The position numbers and the translations under genes are program-made. Positions 44,155 to 52,578 of a stretch of 64,000 bases of DNA are shown piece after piece (within the stretch, counting starts at the first letter, position 1; every line of letters begins with the position of its first letter). Origin of the DNA: an uncultured Oscillospiraceae bacterium (GTDB taxonomy: Bacteria; Bacillota; Clostridia; Oscillospirales; Oscillospiraceae); the NCBI GenBank assembly GCA_947626345.1, contig CANQSF010000003.1, forward strand, positions 81,318-145,317, in the 5' to 3' direction. Below the pieces are notes generated by a model. The model was not told where the DNA came from. It did no database searches and saw only the letters and a program-made list of their open reading frames with translations.

Positions 44155-44906
44155 CCAAACCTCCCCGTGATATAATCCTCCGTCCGTTTATCCACAGGCA
44201 CAGAAAATATTGTTTCTGTATCGCCGTATTCCACCAACTCCCCCAGCAGAAAGAACGCGGTTTGATCGCTGATCCGCACAGCCTGCTGCATATTGTGGGT
44301 GACGATGACAATAGTATATTTCTCTTTCAACGCCGATGCAAGGTCCTCTATCTTCCCGGTGGAGATAGGGTCAAGCGCAGAAGTCGGCTCATCCATGAGA
44401 AGCACCTGCGGTTCTACCGCCAGCGCCCTTGCGATGCAGAGCCGTTGCTGCTGGCCGCCGGACAGACCCAGCGCGTTTTTCTTCAGCCGGTCCTTTATCT
44501 CGTCCCAGATGGCCGCGTCCCGCAGAGACCTCTCCACGATGTCGTCCAGCTTGGCCTTGCCCTTGATCCCATGGGTCCGGGGGCCATAGGCGATGTTGTC
44601 GTACACGCTCATGGGAAAGGGATTCGGTTTTTGGAAAACCATGCCGATGTCTTTTCGCAGCATATTCACATCCACGCCTGGGGCAAAGATGTCCTGTCCG
44701 GCATACCGCACCTCCCCGGTGATCTTTACGCCGGGGATCAAATCGTTCATCCGGTTCAAGGTCTTGAGAAAGGTGCTTTTGCCGCAGCCAGACGGTCCGA
44801 TCAGGGCGGTGATCGCGTGTTCCGGGATGTTGATGTTGATATTTTTCAATGCTTGGGTACTTCCATACCACAGGCACAGGTCTTTCACTGTGATGATGTC
44901 GCTCAT
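44151..44906 (-). CDS. pstB: phosphate ABC importer ATPase PstB
   Basis: A 251-residue ATPase: Walker [21 protein letters not shown] (PstB-specific continuation), signature [16 protein letters not shown], Walker [14 protein letters not shown] and [13 protein letters not shown]. Energises phosphate uptake by PstCA. Confidence 0.96.
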   Translation of the reverse strand: MSDIITVKDLCLWYGSTQALKNININIPEHAITALIGPSGCGKSTFLKTLNRMNDLIPGVKITGEVRYAGQDIFAPGVDVNMLRKDIGMVFQKPNPFPMSVYDNIAYGPRTHGIKGKAKLDDIVERSLRDAAIWDEIKDRLKKNALGLSGGQQQRLCIARALAVEPQVLLMDEPTSALDPISTGKIEDLASALKEKYTIVIVTHNMQQAVRISDQTAFFLLGELVEYGDTETIFSVPVDKRTEDYITGRFG

Positions 44907-45763
44907 AGGTCTCTCCTCTTTTTGAAATACCGTCCCACCAGCATGGCCGCCAGCTGGATAAGCAGCGTCAAGACCATGAGGATGGCGGCGATGGCAAAGG
45001 CCACGCCGAACTCTCCTTGTTCTTTGGCGTAGACGTACAGCGCCACGGTCAGGGTTGCCCCCGCGCTATTTAAGCCCTCAAAGAAGCCGTGGATCGCATG
45101 GGCAAAGCCCGCTGTGAACAAAAGCGCCGCCGACTCGCCCAAGATGCGTCCCACGGACAGGATGCAGCCGGTGATGATCCCGTCCACGCAACCGGGCAGC
45201 ACCACGGTGCGGATGACACGCCACTTGCCGGCGCCCAGACCGAAGGCGCCCTCACGATAGCTCTGGGGCACGGTCTTGAGGCTCTCCTGGGTGGTGCGCA
45301 GGACAGTGGGGAGGTTCATGATGACCAACGTCAGCGCCCCTGCCAAAAGGGAGGTCTGCATATCCAGAAAGGAACAGAAAAACAGCATACCCACCAAACC
45401 GTAGATGATGCTGGGGATGCCGGACAGGGTCTCGGCGGCATATTCGATCACCGCCACCAGCTTTTTGTTCCTGGCGTACTCATTGAGATATACCGCCGCG
45501 CCCGCGCCCAGAGGGATCACGAATATCAAAGCGGCAATTATTATGTAAACCGTATTCAGAATGTCCGGCAGAATGCCGATGTTGCCGCTGAGATAGCTGG
45601 GCTTGGTGGTCAGAAGATTCCAGGAGATCTCCGGGAGGCCCTTTGCCATAACATACGTTACCAGGAACAGCACCAGTCCGGCGGTGAGCGCCACAGACAG
45701 CCACATCAATATTCGCATAAGCAGGATATAGGCCCTGCGTTTTTTCGATATGCCCGTTTGCAC
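44903..45763 (-). CDS. pstA: phosphate ABC importer permease PstA
   Basis: A 286-residue permease with six helices; [20 protein letters not shown] and the EAA-type loop [23 protein letters not shown] are diagnostic. Overlaps pstB by 4 bases. Confidence 0.95.
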   Translation of the reverse strand: MQTGISKKRRAYILLMRILMWLSVALTAGLVLFLVTYVMAKGLPEISWNLLTTKPSYLSGNIGILPDILNTVYIIIAALIFVIPLGAGAAVYLNEYARNKKLVAVIEYAAETLSGIPSIIYGLVGMLFFCSFLDMQTSLLAGALTLVIMNLPTVLRTTQESLKTVPQSYREGAFGLGAGKWRVIRTVVLPGCVDGIITGCILSVGRILGESAALLFTAGFAHAIHGFFEGLNSAGATLTVALYVYAKEQGEFGVAFAIAAILMVLTLLIQLAAMLVGRYFKKRRDL

Positions 45764-45766
45764 TTT

Positions 45767-46630
45767 TTACGCCTCCTTGCTTCGTTTGAGAAAGAAGTTC
45801 AGCGCCGCGTTGATGAGCAGGATGAAAAGGTACAGCACCAAGGCGATGGAGAACAGCGCCTGCCGCTGCAAGCCGCTGGAGTAGCTCATCTCGCTGGCCA
45901 CCGCCGTTGTGAGAAACCGCACGCTCTGGAAAAGCGACGGCATATTGGCTACGTTGCCCGACACCATCATCACCGCCATAGCCTCCCCGATGGCCCGGCC
46001 TACGCCAAGCACCACCGCCGCGGCGATGCCGCTTCGTGCGGCGGGGACGCTGACCCGGAAATAGGTCTCCGTTGGCGTGGCCCCCAGCGCCAGGGATGCG
46101 TCCTCGTACTCCTGGGGGACCGCTTCCAGGGCCGTGATGGACACGTTCACGATGCTGGGCAGGATCATCACTGCCAGCACCACGATGGCGGCCAGCAGAC
46201 TGGCTCCGTCCGGCACATGGAAGATGCTGCGGATGCCGGGGACCAGCACCAGCATACCCACCAGACCGTACACCACCGAGGGAATGCCCGCCAGCACACT
46301 CACCGCCGCGGCTACCACCGCTTTGACCTTGGGCGGCGCTGCCTTGGCCAGATACACCGCCGTGAGAAACCCAATGGGGACACCCAGGGCGATGGCTCCC
46401 GCTGTGCCGTATATGCTGGTGAGAATAAAGGGCAGGATGCCGAACTGGGGCGTTTTAGCGGTAGAGGCCCAGGTCTTTCCAAAGAGGAATTTAAAAAGCC
46501 CGATCTCCCGGATGGCCGGAATGCCGGAAATGATGAGATATACCGTGATGAGCAGCACACAGCCCACCGTGATCAGGCCCAGCAGCAAGAACACACCGTA
46601 TATAAAGTTTTCAAATGCTTGTTTTTTCAT
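45767..46630 (-). CDS. pstC: phosphate ABC importer permease PstC
   Basis: A 287-residue permease with six helices; LAGIPSVVYGLVGMLVLVPGI and the loop EYEDASLALGATPTETYFRVSVP are diagnostic. The ATG at 46630 gives MKKQAFENFIYGVFLLLG; the frame is open 30 codons farther upstream but without hydrophobic or conserved sequence. Confidence 0.95.
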   Translation of the reverse strand: MKKQAFENFIYGVFLLLGLITVGCVLLITVYLIISGIPAIREIGLFKFLFGKTWASTAKTPQFGILPFILTSIYGTAGAIALGVPIGFLTAVYLAKAAPPKVKAVVAAAVSVLAGIPSVVYGLVGMLVLVPGIRSIFHVPDGASLLAAIVVLAVMILPSIVNVSITALEAVPQEYEDASLALGATPTETYFRVSVPAARSGIAAAVVLGVGRAIGEAMAVMMVSGNVANMPSLFQSVRFLTTAVASEMSYSSGLQRQALFSIALVLYLFILLINAALNFFLKRSKEA

Positions 46631-46647
46631 AAGACTATCCCAAAGGG

Positions 46648-46674
46648 CCGGCGGCCTTATGTCTGGGCCGCCGG
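46648..46674 (-). repeat. intercistronic hairpin between pstS and pstC
   Basis: CCGGCGGCC (46648-46656) pairs with GGCCGCCGG (46666-46674). It likely boosts PstS over the membrane subunits by mRNA stabilisation or partial termination. Confidence 0.6.
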
Positions 46675-46688
46675 TCACAGGGTCTATT

Positions 46689-47537
46689 TTACTCTGCCGC
46701 TTCCTCATCGGCAGGCACATTCACGGGGACTGCCCCTGCCAAGGTGATGATCTCAGCCGAGTCCTCGCTCAGAGCGAAGTCGAAAAACGCCTGGGCAACG
46801 TCGCTCAGTTCTTCGTCCTCCCGCGTCACCAGCACGAAAGGACGCTGCACTACATAGCTACCGTCCATAACGGTCTCCTCGGTGGGTTCCACGCCGTCCA
46901 CAGCAAGGGCTTTCACAGTATCGCCTACTGCGGCCAGAGAAGCGTAGCCGATGGCGTTAGGGTTCTGGCTCACGGTGGTGATCACGTCACCGGTGGAGGT
47001 CAATTCCTGTCGATATTTGCAGGCGTCCTCCGTCCCGGTGATGGACTCAAAGCCGTCACGGGTGCCGCTGCCAGCTTCACGGCCAATAAGCACGATCTCG
47101 CCAGCTTCTCCACCTACGTCGGCCCAGTCGGTGATCTCGCCGGTATAGATTTTAGCGATGGTCTCAACGTCCAGGTCGGTCACAGGATTATCGGGATGCA
47201 CGATGATGGCGATGCCGTCCAGCGCCAAGGTGGTCTCGACCAGCCCGGACTCGATCTCCTCATCCTTCAGGGCGCGGCTGGAAAGGCCAATGTCGCAGCG
47301 GCCCTCGCTGACCGCCTGGATGCCGGAGCCGGAGCCGGTGGGGTTATATGTAAAGGTCACGTCCGGCTCGGCCTCCATGAACGCCTCGCCCAGCGCGCCG
47401 ATAACAGACTCCATAGAGGTGGAGCCATCCGTAGCCACGGTGCCCTTCAGATTTGCCGCCAAAGCGCCGCAGCTCATGAGCCCCAGAGCCATAACAGCTA
47501 CAAGAGCCACTGAAATGCCTTTTCCGAACTTTTTCAT
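46689..47537 (-). CDS. pstS: phosphate-binding lipoprotein PstS
   Basis: A 282-residue phosphate-binding protein. The signal peptide ends in a lipobox around GLMSCG; TDGSTSMESVIGALGEAF, TYNPTGSGSGIQAV and GREAGSGTRDGFESI supply the Ser/Thr/Arg/Asp phosphate ligands of PstS. First gene of pstSCAB-phoU-phoB-phoR on the minus strand. Confidence 0.95.
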   Translation of the reverse strand: MKKFGKGISVALVAVMALGLMSCGALAANLKGTVATDGSTSMESVIGALGEAFMEAEPDVTFTYNPTGSGSGIQAVSEGRCDIGLSSRALKDEEIESGLVETTLALDGIAIIVHPDNPVTDLDVETIAKIYTGEITDWADVGGEAGEIVLIGREAGSGTRDGFESITGTEDACKYRQELTSTGDVITTVSQNPNAIGYASLAAVGDTVKALAVDGVEPTEETVMDGSYVVQRPFVLVTREDEELSDVAQAFFDFALSEDSAEIITLAGAVPVNVPADEEAAE

Positions 47538-47591
47538 GTTGTTTCTCCTTGTCGATCTGTTTTATTGATTTGCCGGGATTTTCCCTCTTGG

Positions 47592-47620
47592 CAAATACAG
47601 AATACGCCGTCGATTGTCAA
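47592..47620 (-). promoter_or_regulatory. promoter of the pst-pho operon
   Basis: On the minus strand TTGACA (47620-47615), 17 bp, TATTTG (47597-47592). The poor -10 suits a promoter that needs an activator. Confidence 0.55.
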
Positions 47621-47637
47621 AACCGCTATCTTGGTAC

Positions 47638-47654
47638 TGTAAAATCATTGTAAA
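47638..47654 (-). promoter_or_regulatory. PhoP/PhoB box
   Basis: On the minus strand two TTTACA direct repeats (47654-47649 and 47643-47638) are separated by exactly 5 bp, giving the 11-bp period of Pho boxes (TTWACA, 4-6 bp, TTWACA). It lies about 17 bp upstream of the -35. This makes the operon autoregulated by its own phoB. Confidence 0.7.
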
Positions 47655-47728
47655 GCAGTAGAGATAGCAGTGCACCGGTCAAAGGCCGGTAGACCGAGAA
47701 ATGCGAGATATAACAGGTAACGTCAAAA

Positions 47729-47797
47729 GCGTCCCTATGGGACGCGCAGCCGCACGATTTATCGTGCGATCAAAGGGTCTTAGGGATGCTGCCCTAA
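47729..47797 (+). repeat. three consecutive small hairpins
   Basis: GCGTCCC (47729-47735)/GGGACGC (47739-47745); CGCACGAT (47751-47758)/ATCGTGCG (47761-47768); TTAGGG (47780-47785)/CCCTAA (47792-47797). All are perfect stems with loops of 2-6 bases, spaced 6-12 bases apart. Confidence 0.7.
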
Positions 47798-47802
47798 CAA
47801 GC

Positions 47803-47845
47803 AAAAATGGTCATTTCAGCGGGAAGCTGGAATGACCATTTTTCG
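47803..47845 (+). terminator. long terminator-like hairpin
   Basis: AAAAATGGTCATT (47803-47815) plus CAGC (47817-47820) pair with GCTG (47826-47829) plus AATGACCATTTTT (47831-47843), with one internal mismatch. The A and T runs at the ends make it able to terminate in both directions. Confidence 0.65.
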
Positions 47846-47855
47846 CATGTGTGTA

Positions 47856-48092
47856 CCACTATGCATTGCTTGCCAGTTATGCGCGGAACAAAATGACTGG
47901 CAAGCAATCTTCGCATGTGGTGCTCCACATACACTGCTTGCCAGGATTGCGCGAAGGCGAAAGACGGGCAAGCAGAGAAAACGAAGTTTTCGCGGTATGG
48001 GTGCCCACATGCATTGCTTGCCAGTTATGTGCCGGGGCAAAATGGCTGGCGAGCAATCTTCGCATGGTGTGTACCACCATGCCCTGCTTGCC
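47856..48092 (+). repeat. tandem array of long palindromic units, three and a half copies
   Basis: Units begin with (AT)TGCTTGCC at 47865, 47934, 48013 and 48084, a period of 69-79 bases. Unit 1 has a perfect 13-bp stem, ATTGCTTGCCAGT (47865-47877)/ACTGGCAAGCAAT (47896-47908), lengthened by ATGC/GCAT and CCAC/GTGG outside. Unit 2 has CTGCTTGCC (47934-47942)/GGCAAGCAG (47967-47975). Unit 3 has the same left arm as unit 1, and both changes in its right arm keep G-U pairing. Unit 4 is only a left half. Smaller GCATG/CATGC hairpins form at the unit junctions. Confidence 0.75.
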
Positions 48093-48162
48093 AGGATCGT
48101 AACGGCCCATTTTGATCGCTGTCAAATTTGTCGGTTTTGATCCAACGGACACAACTGCGGCC

Positions 48163-48191
48163 TTGTAAAACCGCTCGCGTTCTGCTATCAT
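48163..48191 (+). promoter_or_regulatory. sigma-A promoter of the recombinase-domain gene
   Basis: TTGTAA (48163-48168), 17 bp, TATCAT (48186-48191) with TGC just before the -10. It starts about 40 bp before the ATG at 48240. Confidence 0.65.
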
Positions 48192-48239
48192 GCTTTAAAG
48201 CAAATTCTTGATCTGTTCATTCCGTTTTGGAGGTCCGCC

Positions 48240-48887
48240 ATGAGCGAGGAAGTTAGCAAAACCGAATCCGGCCTCTCGGAGAAAGACCAGAAGATCCTCT
48301 CCATGCTTACACCCGGTGAGCGTATCATCCTGGAGCGTCTGCTGGAACTGCATCCCTCGGATATGGTCTGGCGGCACATGCAGATGGTCATCTCCTATGT
48401 GGTGAAGCATGAGGCGCATTTCCGGGCGGTCATGGAGAAGCGGCTGAAGCTGGCGTCCGACGAGACGATCCGGGTGAGCAAGAAGAAGCTGACCAAGGCG
48501 GAGAAGCGACTGAGCGAGTTGGACCGCATCTTTATGCGGCTGTACGAGGACCGGGTAAACGGCACGATCTCCGACGAGCGGTTCGCCTCCATGAGCAAGT
48601 CCTATGAGGACGAGCAGGCGAAGCTAAAACGGGAAGTGGAAACGCTCACAAAAGAGGTGGACCAGCAGGAGCAGAAGGTAAGCGATGTGGATCGCTTTAT
48701 TAAGCAAGCACACAAATATGTCACGCTGAAAGAGCTCACACCGTATGCGCTGCATGAACTGGTCAAGGCCATCTACATAGAGGCCCCGGACAAGAGCAGC
48801 GGTAAGCGGCGGCAGAACATCCACATCTCCTATGATTTTGTGGGCATCATTCCTATCTACGAACTGATGCAAGAGGAAATGGCATGA
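48240..48887 (+). CDS. orphan C-terminal domain of a large serine recombinase (DUF4368-like)
   Basis: A 215-residue protein that matches the end of TnpX-type large serine recombinases: a coiled-coil with KKLTKAEKRLSELDRIFMRLYEDRVNGTISDERF and a C-terminal ELTPYALHELVKAIYIEAPDKSSGKR. The catalytic resolvase domain and zinc ribbon are absent. The first 60 residues are unfamiliar. It nevertheless has its own promoter, a GGAGG site and a clean start, so it may be expressed. It may be a decayed transposon or a domesticated DNA-binding protein; it stands beside the palindromic array. Confidence 0.75.
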   Translation: MSEEVSKTESGLSEKDQKILSMLTPGERIILERLLELHPSDMVWRHMQMVISYVVKHEAHFRAVMEKRLKLASDETIRVSKKKLTKAEKRLSELDRIFMRLYEDRVNGTISDERFASMSKSYEDEQAKLKREVETLTKEVDQQEQKVSDVDRFIKQAHKYVTLKELTPYALHELVKAIYIEAPDKSSGKRRQNIHISYDFVGIIPIYELMQEEMA

Positions 48888-48971
48888 CCGAAGCCATGCC
48901 ATTCCCGAAAACTGATATTGTACTGTCTTATGAGAGCGCGCCTGAGACCCGCCGCTTTTTCTTTTCCTCCA

Positions 48972-49000
48972 TTGCACACGGGGCCATCGCGTGCTATACT
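48972..49000 (+). promoter_or_regulatory. sigma-A promoter of proBA
   Basis: TTGCAC (48972-48977), 17 bp, TATACT (48995-49000) with TGC directly before the -10. It lies about 78 bp before proB. The 48888-48971 segment holds nothing else that I recognise. Confidence 0.7.
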
Positions 49001-49077
49001 TGTGAAAACGGGAGCGCGGCTCCGGTCATTTTGACGAATGCCGCGCATGCCGTTGACATAAAGGCGGAGCGAATGAT

Positions 49078-49875
49078 ATGACTGTTGTAATCAAACTGGG
49101 TACATCCAACATCACCTATCCCACGGGGAACCTGAACATCCGGCACATGGAAAAGCTGGTGAAGGTGCTCAGCGATCTGAAAAACGCCGGTGTGAAGATC
49201 GTGCTGGTCTCCTCCGGCGCCATCGCCATGGGCGTGGGAAAGCTGGGACTGGACAGGCGCCCGTCCGATATGCCGGGCAAGCAGGCGGCGGCCGCCGTTG
49301 GCCAGTGCGAGCTGATGTATACCTATGACAAGTTGTTTTCCGAGTACAACCACACGGTGGCCCAGGTGCTGCTCACCGGTAGCGACGTGGAGAACGACGA
49401 CCGGCGGGCGCACTTCGTGAACACCATGACCCGGCTGCTGGATATGGACGTGCTGCCCATCATCAACGAAAACGACACCGTCTCCACGGAGGAGATCGCC
49501 GTGGGCGACAACGACACCCTGGCGGCCATCGTGGGCTGCGCCATCCACGCGGATCTGGTGGTGCTGCTCAGCGACATCGACGGGCTATATTCCGCCGATC
49601 CACGGAAGGACCCGGACGCCCGCCTCATCGAAACGGTGGAAGGCGAGATCACCCCGGAACTGGAGGCCATGGCGGACCAGTCGGGCAGCGGCCTGGCCGT
49701 GGGGGGCATGAAGACAAAGCTGAGCGCGGCCAGGATGACCATGGCGGCGGGTATCGACATGGTCATCGCCAACGGCAGCAATCTGGAGAATCTATACAGC
49801 ATCCTGGACGGGAAAGATCTGATCGGCACCAGCTTCCGGAGCGCCCGCCGCGCCGGAGAGAACAGGGAGGAATGA
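49078..49875 (+). CDS. proB: glutamate 5-kinase
   Basis: A 265-residue amino-acid kinase for the first step of proline synthesis. It starts VVIKLGTSNIT, has VLVSSGAIAMGVGKLGL, INENDTVS and GSGLAVGGMKTKLSAARM. It lacks the C-terminal PUA domain of the E. coli enzyme (367 residues), as many Firmicute forms do. GGCGGAG precedes the ATG. Four bases separate it from proA. Confidence 0.95.
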   Translation: MTVVIKLGTSNITYPTGNLNIRHMEKLVKVLSDLKNAGVKIVLVSSGAIAMGVGKLGLDRRPSDMPGKQAAAAVGQCELMYTYDKLFSEYNHTVAQVLLTGSDVENDDRRAHFVNTMTRLLDMDVLPIINENDTVSTEEIAVGDNDTLAAIVGCAIHADLVVLLSDIDGLYSADPRKDPDARLIETVEGEITPELEAMADQSGSGLAVGGMKTKLSAARMTMAAGIDMVIANGSNLENLYSILDGKDLIGTSFRSARRAGENREE

Positions 49876-49878
49876 GAG

Positions 49879-51141
49879 ATGGCAATGACGACCCATGAAT
49901 TGCTGCTGGCAGCCCAGACCGCCAAGGCGGCCATGGCGGCGGCCAGCGGGGAGAAGAAGGCCCAGGCGCTGCGGCTGATGGCCCAATGCCTGGTGGCGGA
50001 CACCGACGCCATCCTCGCCGCCAACCGGCAGGATATGGACCAAGCCCGGGGCCATATCCCAGAGGTGATGATGGACCGGCTGGCCCTGGACGCCGGGCGG
50101 GTGAAGGCCATGGCGGAGGGTGTCCTCCAGGCGGCGGCCCTTCCCGACCCGGTGGGGCAGGTGCTGCGGCAGGTGGAGCGGCCCAACGGGCTGATCATCC
50201 GCCGGATCAGCGTGCCCCTGGGCGTGGTGGCGATCATCTATGAGAGCCGGCCCAACGTGACCGCGGACGCGGCCGCGCTGGCGGTGATGAGCGGGAACGT
50301 GTGCGTGCTCCGCAGCGGCCGGGAGGCGTGGCGCAGCAGCGACGCGATCGTGCGCTCCCTGCGGGCGGGCCTTCGCCAGGCGGGCCTGCCGGAGGAGGCG
50401 GTGAGCCTGATCCAGGACCTCTCCCGGGACAGCGCCCGGGAGCTGATGTGCGCCGACGGGCTGGTGGACCTGCTGATCCCCCGGGGCGGCGCGGGGCTCA
50501 TCCGCGCCTGCGTGGAGAACGCCACCGTGCCTTGCATCCAGACGGGCACCGGCATCTGCCACGTGTATGTGGACGCCGACGCGGATCTGGAAAAGGCCCT
50601 GGCCATCGTGGAAAACGCCAAGACCAGCCGGCCCAGCGTGTGCAACGCTGAGGAGGTGCTGCTGGTCCATGAGGCCGTGGCGGAGCGGTTCCTGCCCCAG
50701 CTGAAAAAGCGCCTGGTGGACGACCGGGCCGCCGCGGGCAAGACCCCTGTCCAGCTCCGGCTGGACAAGCGTGCAGCGGCCATCATCCCCGGCACGCCGG
50801 CGGGGGAGCGGGATTTCGACACGGAATTCAACGATTACATCCTGGCGGTGGCGGTGGTGCCGGACGGCGAGGCGGCCATCGGACATATCGCCGCGCACTC
50901 CACCGGCCACTCCGACGCCATCGTGACGGAGAACGCCGATATGGCGGCGCGCTTCACGGCGGCCGTGGACAGCGCGGCGGTATACGTGAATGCCTCCACC
51001 CGGTTCACCGACGGGGGCGAGTTCGGCCTGGGCTGCGAGATGGGCATCTCCACCCAGAAACTCCACGCCCGGGGTCCCATGGGGCTGGAGGAGCTGTGTT
51101 CCTATAAATACGTCATCCTCGGCGACGGCCAGGTGCGATAA
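49879..51141 (+). CDS. proA: glutamate-5-semialdehyde (gamma-glutamyl phosphate) reductase
   Basis: A 420-residue NADPH-dependent dehydrogenase, second step of proline synthesis. [26 protein letters not shown] is the family signature region, the catalytic Cys is at about 255 in [10 protein letters not shown], and the C-terminus has [30 protein letters not shown] precedes the start. Confidence 0.96.
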   Translation: MAMTTHELLLAAQTAKAAMAAASGEKKAQALRLMAQCLVADTDAILAANRQDMDQARGHIPEVMMDRLALDAGRVKAMAEGVLQAAALPDPVGQVLRQVERPNGLIIRRISVPLGVVAIIYESRPNVTADAAALAVMSGNVCVLRSGREAWRSSDAIVRSLRAGLRQAGLPEEAVSLIQDLSRDSARELMCADGLVDLLIPRGGAGLIRACVENATVPCIQTGTGICHVYVDADADLEKALAIVENAKTSRPSVCNAEEVLLVHEAVAERFLPQLKKRLVDDRAAAGKTPVQLRLDKRAAAIIPGTPAGERDFDTEFNDYILAVAVVPDGEAAIGHIAAHSTGHSDAIVTENADMAARFTAAVDSAAVYVNASTRFTDGGEFGLGCEMGISTQKLHARGPMGLEELCSYKYVILGDGQVR

Positions 51142-51143
51142 GG

Positions 51144-51941
51144 GTGAACGTGGAGTTTTTCACGCTCGCGCTGGACCAGGCGTCCATGGACGGGCTCCGG
51201 TTCGGACGCGGCGAGCGGCCTCTCGTGCTGATCCCGGGGCTGAACCTGCGCCGCCTGCGGGAGACGGGCTATGCCATGGCGCATATGTATAAGCGCTTTG
51301 CCGACGATCACACCGTGTATATTTTCGACCGGCGGGACCCGGTCCGGGAGGGGTACTCCGTCCGGGACATCGCCGCTGATACTGCGGCGGGGATGGCCGC
51401 GCTGGGCATCGGCCGCGCGGCGGTGTTCGGCCTGTCCCAGGGGGGCATGGCTGCCCAGTACCTGGCCATAGAACGGCCGGAGCTGGTGGAAAAGCTGGTG
51501 CTGGCGGTGACCGCCGCCCGGACCAACGACACCCTCCGGCAGGTGGTCGGCCGGTGGGCGGCCCTGGCGGAGGCGGACGACTATGACGGCCTGGTGGCGG
51601 ACGTGATGGAGAAGATGTACTCGCCGGAATACCTGCGGCGCTTCGGCCGCTTGCTGCCGGCGGTGTCCCGGATCGGCCGGCCTGGCGATCTGCGGCGGCT
51701 GTCCGTGCTCACCCGGTCCTGCCTCACCTGCGAGGCCTATGACCGGCTGGGGGAGATCCGCTGTCCCGTCTTCGTCATCGGGGGGCGCCGGGACCGGGTG
51801 CTCACCGGCGAGGCTTCGGTGGAGATCGCGGAGAAACTGGGGTGTGGGCTCTATCTGTACGAGGAATTTGGCCACTCCGCCTATGAGGAGGCGCGGGACT
51901 TCAACGACCGGGTGTATGCCTTTTTACAGGGCAAAGAATAG
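51144..51941 (+). CDS. alpha/beta-fold hydrolase
   Basis: A 265-residue cytosolic hydrolase. The nucleophile elbow GLSQGG lies at about residues 98-103; GGRRDRVLTG supplies a likely acid residue, and GHSAYEEARDF near the end the His. The GTG at 51144 starts two bases after the proA stop; no strong ribosome site is seen, so it may be translated by coupling. The substrate is unknown; the proline genes give no clue. Confidence 0.85.
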   Translation: MNVEFFTLALDQASMDGLRFGRGERPLVLIPGLNLRRLRETGYAMAHMYKRFADDHTVYIFDRRDPVREGYSVRDIAADTAAGMAALGIGRAAVFGLSQGGMAAQYLAIERPELVEKLVLAVTAARTNDTLRQVVGRWAALAEADDYDGLVADVMEKMYSPEYLRRFGRLLPAVSRIGRPGDLRRLSVLTRSCLTCEAYDRLGEIRCPVFVIGGRRDRVLTGEASVEIAEKLGCGLYLYEEFGHSAYEEARDFNDRVYAFLQGKE

Positions 51942-51971
51942 GAGCATGGCGTTTGCCATGCTCCTGCGCTT

Positions 51972-52220
51972 TCAGCACGTGGGGTTATACTTCTGCTTGG
52001 TCTGCTGGACCTGCTGCTGGGGGGCGTTGTCCATCTGGTACCAGCCCTTGGCGCTCATCTGCTTGTAGATGCTGTCCTGCATGGACAGGGTGTCGTCGAA
52101 GGCGCTGGAGAAGGCCTGGTGGATGTTGGCGGTGCTGGATTCGATGGCGCCGTGCATATACAGGTCGATGACGCCCTTGGTGGTGAGCAGCAGATTCTCC
52201 ATGATGCATTTGTCGTCCAT
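51972..52220 (-). CDS. CotF-like spore coat protein, C-terminal-half type
   Basis: An 82-residue helical protein resembling the C-terminal part of CotF-type coat proteins of Clostridia: LTTKGVIDLYMHGAIESSTANIH, then DDTLSMQDSIYKQMSAKGWYQ and a Gln/Lys-rich tail. With the 57-residue gene upstream it forms a two-gene unit that corresponds to one split CotF four-helix protein. GGAG precedes the ATG. Confidence 0.8.
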   Translation of the reverse strand: MDDKCIMENLLLTTKGVIDLYMHGAIESSTANIHQAFSSAFDDTLSMQDSIYKQMSAKGWYQMDNAPQQQVQQTKQKYNPTC

Positions 52221-52232
52221 TTTTGTCTCTCC

Positions 52233-52406
52233 TTACACGAGGTCGTAGAATTTCTTGTAGACCTGGCGGTGGCGGTCGGCCATCTGCTGGGCCTGGAGCT
52301 TGAGTCCGGCGTCCTGCAGGGTGTTGGCCGCGTCCTGGCACTGGCTGACCAGGAACATGGCGTGGGACAGGGCGTCGTCCACGTACAGCAGTTCTTTTGT
52401 CGTCAT
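52233..52406 (-). CDS. small CotF-like spore coat protein, N-terminal-half type
   Basis: A 57-residue helical-hairpin protein beginning MTTKELLYVDDALSHAMFL and ending RQVYKKFYDLV. It stands 12 bases upstream of the other CotF-like gene on the minus strand, with GAGGTGA before the ATG. Paired short CotF proteins are common in Clostridia. No sporulation promoter could be assigned with confidence. Confidence 0.75.
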   Translation of the reverse strand: MTTKELLYVDDALSHAMFLVSQCQDAANTLQDAGLKLQAQQMADRHRQVYKKFYDLV

Positions 52407-52492
52407 GATAATATCACCTCATGTTCAGTATTACCCCAGCGGGCGGGAGTATGAGCGGACGAAAAAATTTTTGAAATAAAGCAAAGAAAAGC

Positions 52493-52521
52493 TTGTCCGA
52501 TCCATTGCATGAGTATATAAT
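52493..52521 (+). promoter_or_regulatory. sigma-A promoter of the LysR gene
   Basis: TTGTCC (52493-52498), 17 bp, TATAAT (52516-52521). It is divergent from the coat genes, so LysR binding here could affect both. Confidence 0.65.
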
Positions 52522-52578
52522 AGGACGTGTATTAAGTGTTCGTGAAGTGGGAAATAAGCGGCTCTTATGAGGTGTGCG

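Larger units (their letters stand above)
47538..48239 (+). other. gene-free 700-bp stretch between pstS and the recombinase-domain gene
   Basis: It holds the pst promoter and Pho box, four consecutive hairpins (47729-47843), a tandem palindromic array (47856-48092) and a plus-strand promoter (48163-48191). Short open frames in the array are by-products of the repeats and are not called as genes. Confidence 0.7.

Noticed and set aside
47856..48092. The array as CRISPR or as integron attC sites
   Set aside because: Units are long palindromes at variable spacing without unique spacers, no cas genes are present, and the attC core words are absent.
47832..48191. Several overlapping open frames of 60-104 codons in the palindromic array
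   Set aside because: They exist in several frames on both strands only because the DNA is repetitive; none has a ribosome site.
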